Origin: Diplonema papillatum
Taxonomy: Eukaryota; Euglenozoa; Diplonemea; Diplonemida; Diplonemidae
NCBI GenBank assembly: GCA_030068145.1
Contig: JAPJBO010000001.1
Coordinates: 806,001 to 870,000 of the forward strand
Reading direction: 5' to 3'
Length of the DNA: 64,000 nt
The notes below the pieces were generated by a model. It did no database searches and was not told the DNA's origin. It worked only from the letters and a program-made list of their open reading frames with translations. The position numbers and the translations under genes are program-made. Positions 60,815 to 64,000 of this stretch are shown in pieces (the stretch's first letter is position 1; each line of letters begins with the position of its first letter).

Positions 60815-62115
60815 AATTTGACGTGGGTGGCTTCAGATCTACATCTGAATAGTAAGTCCCTGGCCCGTACACGATCCCCGTTCCAAAGCGACAAGGAGAG
60901 CTGGCCGCAGAATTGCCTGTGGCAGTTTCTCGCAGCTCTGGAACGAGTCTGCATCGACACCGTTTCGAGGGTTTTTGAGGCTTGAAAAGGGCTGAATAAG
61001 GATTCCAGTCACTTATGGGGTCATGGGGTACCAACGGTACGCTGAGGTACCACTTTGAAAATGACCCACTGGGACCATTCTGTTGCCCCCTGTGGCTATG
61101 ATGACAATCAACAATCAAAGAATGCATGCTAATCCATCAAGGAAAACTCAATGCTCAACAACAGTGCATGCTAATCCATGCGGACCATGTACTCTATCCA
61201 TCCATGCTGCTTCATATATTGATGTACCTCACTGTGTGGTGTCATCAGCTGGATCTGCATAAGCCCAACTCGACGCCGGGCGCCGGCTGGATGATGTCCA
61301 ACATGCTTTATCGGAAAGATCATTTAGGACTCGCTCTCGGAAGGGGACTGGTCGAATATCTTTTCCTTTCCTCTCTTCTCAAGCATGAATGAACGCTGGC
61401 CGAGTACTAGTGCACCTCTTCCGGGGTTCTTGGTCGGTCAGCAGCGACTCGCACGCCTGTTGCCTTTCCTCTGTCCGTATTGTTCTTGCGGGCGCTCTGG
61501 ACCTTTGTCTCCGTACCGTTCCCTTCTAGCATCTTCTCACAGCGGCCCACACTTCGACTCGAATCTGCTGGACTCATGATTATTGCTATTCCTAACTATC
61601 GGACACCAGCTCTTAAGCACACTAGCCTAATTTGATTGCAACGCATCACACTTTGAACACGAACCCGAAGCATGACACAACAGGAGAAAATAAAATACTC
61701 TAAAGGAAGGCACACACCTAGTCCACAAGAATAACAAGACCACAGACACCTAGAACACCAAGAAAGAACCGGAACCGACCCCCTTCCCCGTTCACCAGAA
61801 GTAGAGGAAGAGAAGAAAACTCCTCGAAGGAGCGCTCTTCAAGGAATACAAAAGCGAAATAGTTTCCTCCCGAACCGGTTCAAACTTCTGCCCCTGTGCA
61901 CTACCTCAAATACAAGGAGTCCGTCGCCCGACCAGTGCACGCTTCCGTGAGGCCGCACTTGACACACTTCGAGCTCCCAAGGGCGTTCTTGTTTTTTTCT
62001 CACAACAACAACAAAGAAAGAAGAAGAAGGAAAGAAGAACTCTGCATACATTCGACCTACCGGTCGAGTTCTAGTCTTCCCTTCCCCTTTTTCCCCGTTG
62101 GAGTCAGCAGCGAAA
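60815..62115. other. Spacer containing more copies of the target unit
   Basis: Besides the tandem units at 61121-61196, no gene was recognised. A purine tract plus ACTCTGCAT at 62010-62046 resembles the R2 family. The 5' UTR of the cyclin must lie at the right end. Confidence 0.5.
61121..61196 (+). repeat. Two degenerate tandem copies of the retrotransposon-flanking unit
   Basis: ATGCATGCTAATCCATC ... AACTCAATGCTCAACAAC is a copy with an internal deletion, followed directly by AGTGCATGCTAATCCATGCG and GACCATGTAC. They show that the 54-bp sequence exists at this locus independently of the insertion. Confidence 0.75.
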
Positions 62116-62805
62116 ATGACCCCGGGCGGATCCCACTCGAGTGAGTGTGAAGTTCGACTGCCGGTGAGCAGAAGGTCGTTTCAAGAGGTGGAAAGCAATG
62201 CGTCCTACAGCGGGATCCTGCCGAGGTTGGCGGAGCGGTTGGAGGAGGCGTGTGCAGGGACCGAGTCCTTGGAGCCGGGGGATTCGGTCTTTGACAGCCA
62301 GTGGCTTCCCGACATGACGATCCACGACTTTTTGGTGCGGATCTGCAAGTACGGCAACTGCGACCCGCAGGTGTTCGGCGTGATGGCCGTCTACATCGAG
62401 CGCTTCTCCGAGCAGATGCCGCTGACCGCGTACAACATCCACCGTGTCGTCCTCACCGCCTTTGCAATCGCTGCCAAATTCCTCGACGATCGGCGCCTCA
62501 ACATGCGGCACTATGCCTGCATCGGCGGACTCCCTTTGGCCCACATTCTCGCCCTTGAAGACGCGTTTTTGCACACGGTTGATTGGAGGCTATTCGTGGG
62601 TTCCAAGCCATCGCTGAACGACCTCACCTTCCACGGTTCACGCCCTGACTCCTTTTGTTCTGCCGTCAGCCAGATCAGCTCCGTCACCAGCCACTGGAAC
62701 GAGCTATCCACCGAACAATCCACCTACTCCCCCTTCAGCACCCCGAGTATTGTTACTCTCACCATACATGCACATACCAGTGCTGCAACTAAGCTCGAAC
62801 TCTGA
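62116..62805 (+). CDS. PHO80-type (P/U-type) cyclin
   Basis: ATG 62116 (AAAATGACC) opens a 229-residue frame; a longer in-frame start upstream is only TTG. From residue 64 it reads LPDMTIHDFLVRICKYGNC, then FGVMAVYIERF, NIHRVVLTAFAIAAKFLDD and YACIGGLP...ALEDAFLHTVDW. This is the single cyclin box of the Pho80/PREG family, with the conserved Lys121 and Glu148 that contact the kinase. Such cyclins partner Pho85/CDK5-like or CDKA kinases in phosphate sensing or cell-cycle control in yeasts, plants and protists. The C-terminus after about residue 175 is Ser/Thr-rich and unconserved, and could partly be read-through past a donor. No introns are needed for the cyclin box. Confidence 0.88.
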   Translation: MTPGGSHSSECEVRLPVSRRSFQEVESNASYSGILPRLAERLEEACAGTESLEPGDSVFDSQWLPDMTIHDFLVRICKYGNCDPQVFGVMAVYIERFSEQMPLTAYNIHRVVLTAFAIAAKFLDDRRLNMRHYACIGGLPLAHILALEDAFLHTVDWRLFVGSKPSLNDLTFHGSRPDSFCSAVSQISSVTSHWNELSTEQSTYSPFSTPSIVTLTIHAHTSAATKLEL

Positions 62806-64000
62806 AAAGTACACAAGAATAATACAGTCACGTTGTCGATTCGACAGCGACGTTGCTCGTCGCTGAAATGTGTTCACACACACACACACTCTTTCTCTCG
62901 TCTCAAGTCTCAACATGAGGCACTACGTGAGGCAGTGCGGCTTTCTTGTCCAACGCCCACGACACGTGCTCGATGGACTTCGGAATCTTCGATTCGAACC
63001 AATACTTGGGGGGGGAGGGGGCGAGTTTGGGTGGGCGCGGCCCCGAGTTCAGGGGCGACACGGAGGACGTTCTTTTTATGATGTGCTGGTTTAGGGGCAA
63101 GAAACTCCATTCATTAACTGGATTAACTCGATGGGGCTCATAGTCGTGACCTCTCGCTGCTTGTCTCAGCTCTTCTGGACCGTATTAGTGCAAAGTTACT
63201 GCCCGTGAGGGAACCTTTCTGATGCTGTCACCGCACGCTGTCCTTTGCCCTCGGTCAAAGAAAAAGCCCTCTGACGGGGGCTCTGGCAATGGCGTCCATT
63301 CTTCCCAGTGTAATGAGGGGTGGCCAAAGTTTTCTGGCCAAGGTTTTCTCTCTTGGACCCATCTTTTTTGGGCGTATTCGCGTACAGAGCTACTATTCCG
63401 TATTCCGCAACTTTGCCACTCACCTCAAGCCTCTGGCGCTCATTTCCACACTTGAAAACGGGCTCTCGGTCGCAGCAAAATTGCTTGACGTGCGGATCAA
63501 TCAGGGGGCGACAGTGAAGCGGTCTGGGTCGAAACGCTTCCCGTCGTCGTAATGCGCGCTGTTTTCATCCAGCTGCATCATGAAAAGGCCGCTTTGTCCT
63601 CTGTGTCGAGCTTGCCACCACTCAATTCTTATACCAGCGGGTAACGATCTCGCCTTCTAAGGTCTCACGCCCACCCGCCTCTGCAGTGCTGTCAGCGCTC
63701 GGCAGCCACGGGAACGAACCCTCTAACTCTAAGTAGCAGTAAGGCTTTTACTTCCGGGATCCTATACTCTGTCAGCACCCCGAGTGAGTATCGTAAACCG
63801 CACCTTACTCTGTACGTCGGTACAATCATGGTTGCTTCAGCTGTCGACGCACAGTGCATGTTGCTGTGCACGTTGCGCCATCTTTCTTCAGGCACAGACA
63901 CCATTCGACAGCAATGGATAACAATCAGACTCTTCTCGCCTCGCCAGGAAGAGCTTTCCTGGACGTGCGGTGAGCCCGTTGAGCCGCACATAGCGAGTTT
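62806..64000. other. Right-end spacer with one short ORF
   Basis: An 87-codon ATG frame at 63289-63552 (MASILPSVMRGGQSFLAKVF and on) has hydrophobic character but no recognised family or context, so it is only noted. The words TCAGCACCCCGAG at 62735 and 63773 repeat. A GTGAGT after the second could be a donor of a gene continuing beyond the window, but no exon was supported. Confidence 0.4.

Noticed and set aside
63289..63552. 87-codon ORF as a gene
   Set aside because: No homologous features, context or splice support; kept only as a note in the right-end spacer.

Overview
This window is nuclear DNA of a microbial eukaryote, most likely a free-living or algal protist; I cannot name the lineage. 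Three things point there: GT-AG introns whose phases match between exons, GC-rich exons in GC-poorer repeat-rich spacers, and protist-type families (a four-domain EEEE calcium channel, a PHO80-type cyclin, an APE-type non-LTR retrotransposon). No operons, prokaryotic signals or CRISPR arrays were seen.

Layout. 0-3.7 kb: a broken copy of the first exon of the next gene, then a ~43-bp minisatellite. 3.75-9.13 kb: a four-exon gene for an 817-residue coiled-coil, tail-anchored protein with a Mind-bomb-like SH3 segment. 10.5-12.2 kb: an intronless 575-residue protein of unknown family. 13.7-14.9 kb: a histone-fold protein of the NF-YC/POLE4/CHRAC type. 17.1-20.9 kb: a three-exon type I membrane protein with PAN-like cysteine modules; its 3' end is tandemly duplicated downstream. 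21.9-32.6 kb: mainly repeats, including a foldback satellite block (25.7-27.6 kb) and a 38-bp minisatellite (29.2-30.1 kb), with one minus-strand terminal exon. 32.6-36.3 kb: a very large disordered protein. 37.8 kb: an 18S rRNA fragment with an internal deletion. 39.2-40.3 kb: a single-pass membrane protein. 45.7-52.5 kb: the calcium channel, with a 42-Asn run. 54.6-60.8 kb: a non-LTR retrotransposon. 62.1-62.8 kb: the cyclin.

The most unusual item is the retrotransposon. One long frame encodes an AlkB-like 2-oxoglutarate/Fe(II) oxygenase, then a 2A peptide motif, then an APE-type endonuclease, a reverse transcriptase with YADD, a CCHC finger, a C-terminal Cys/His array and a basic tail. It sits between 54-bp direct repeats that also occur, tandemly and degenerately, just downstream. 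The frame has no ATG ahead of the AlkB domain and is separated by an in-frame TGA from an upstream zinc-finger remnant.

The genes show no shared pathway. Exon structures were inferred by eye from splice consensus and phase agreement; transcript data would be needed to confirm them.
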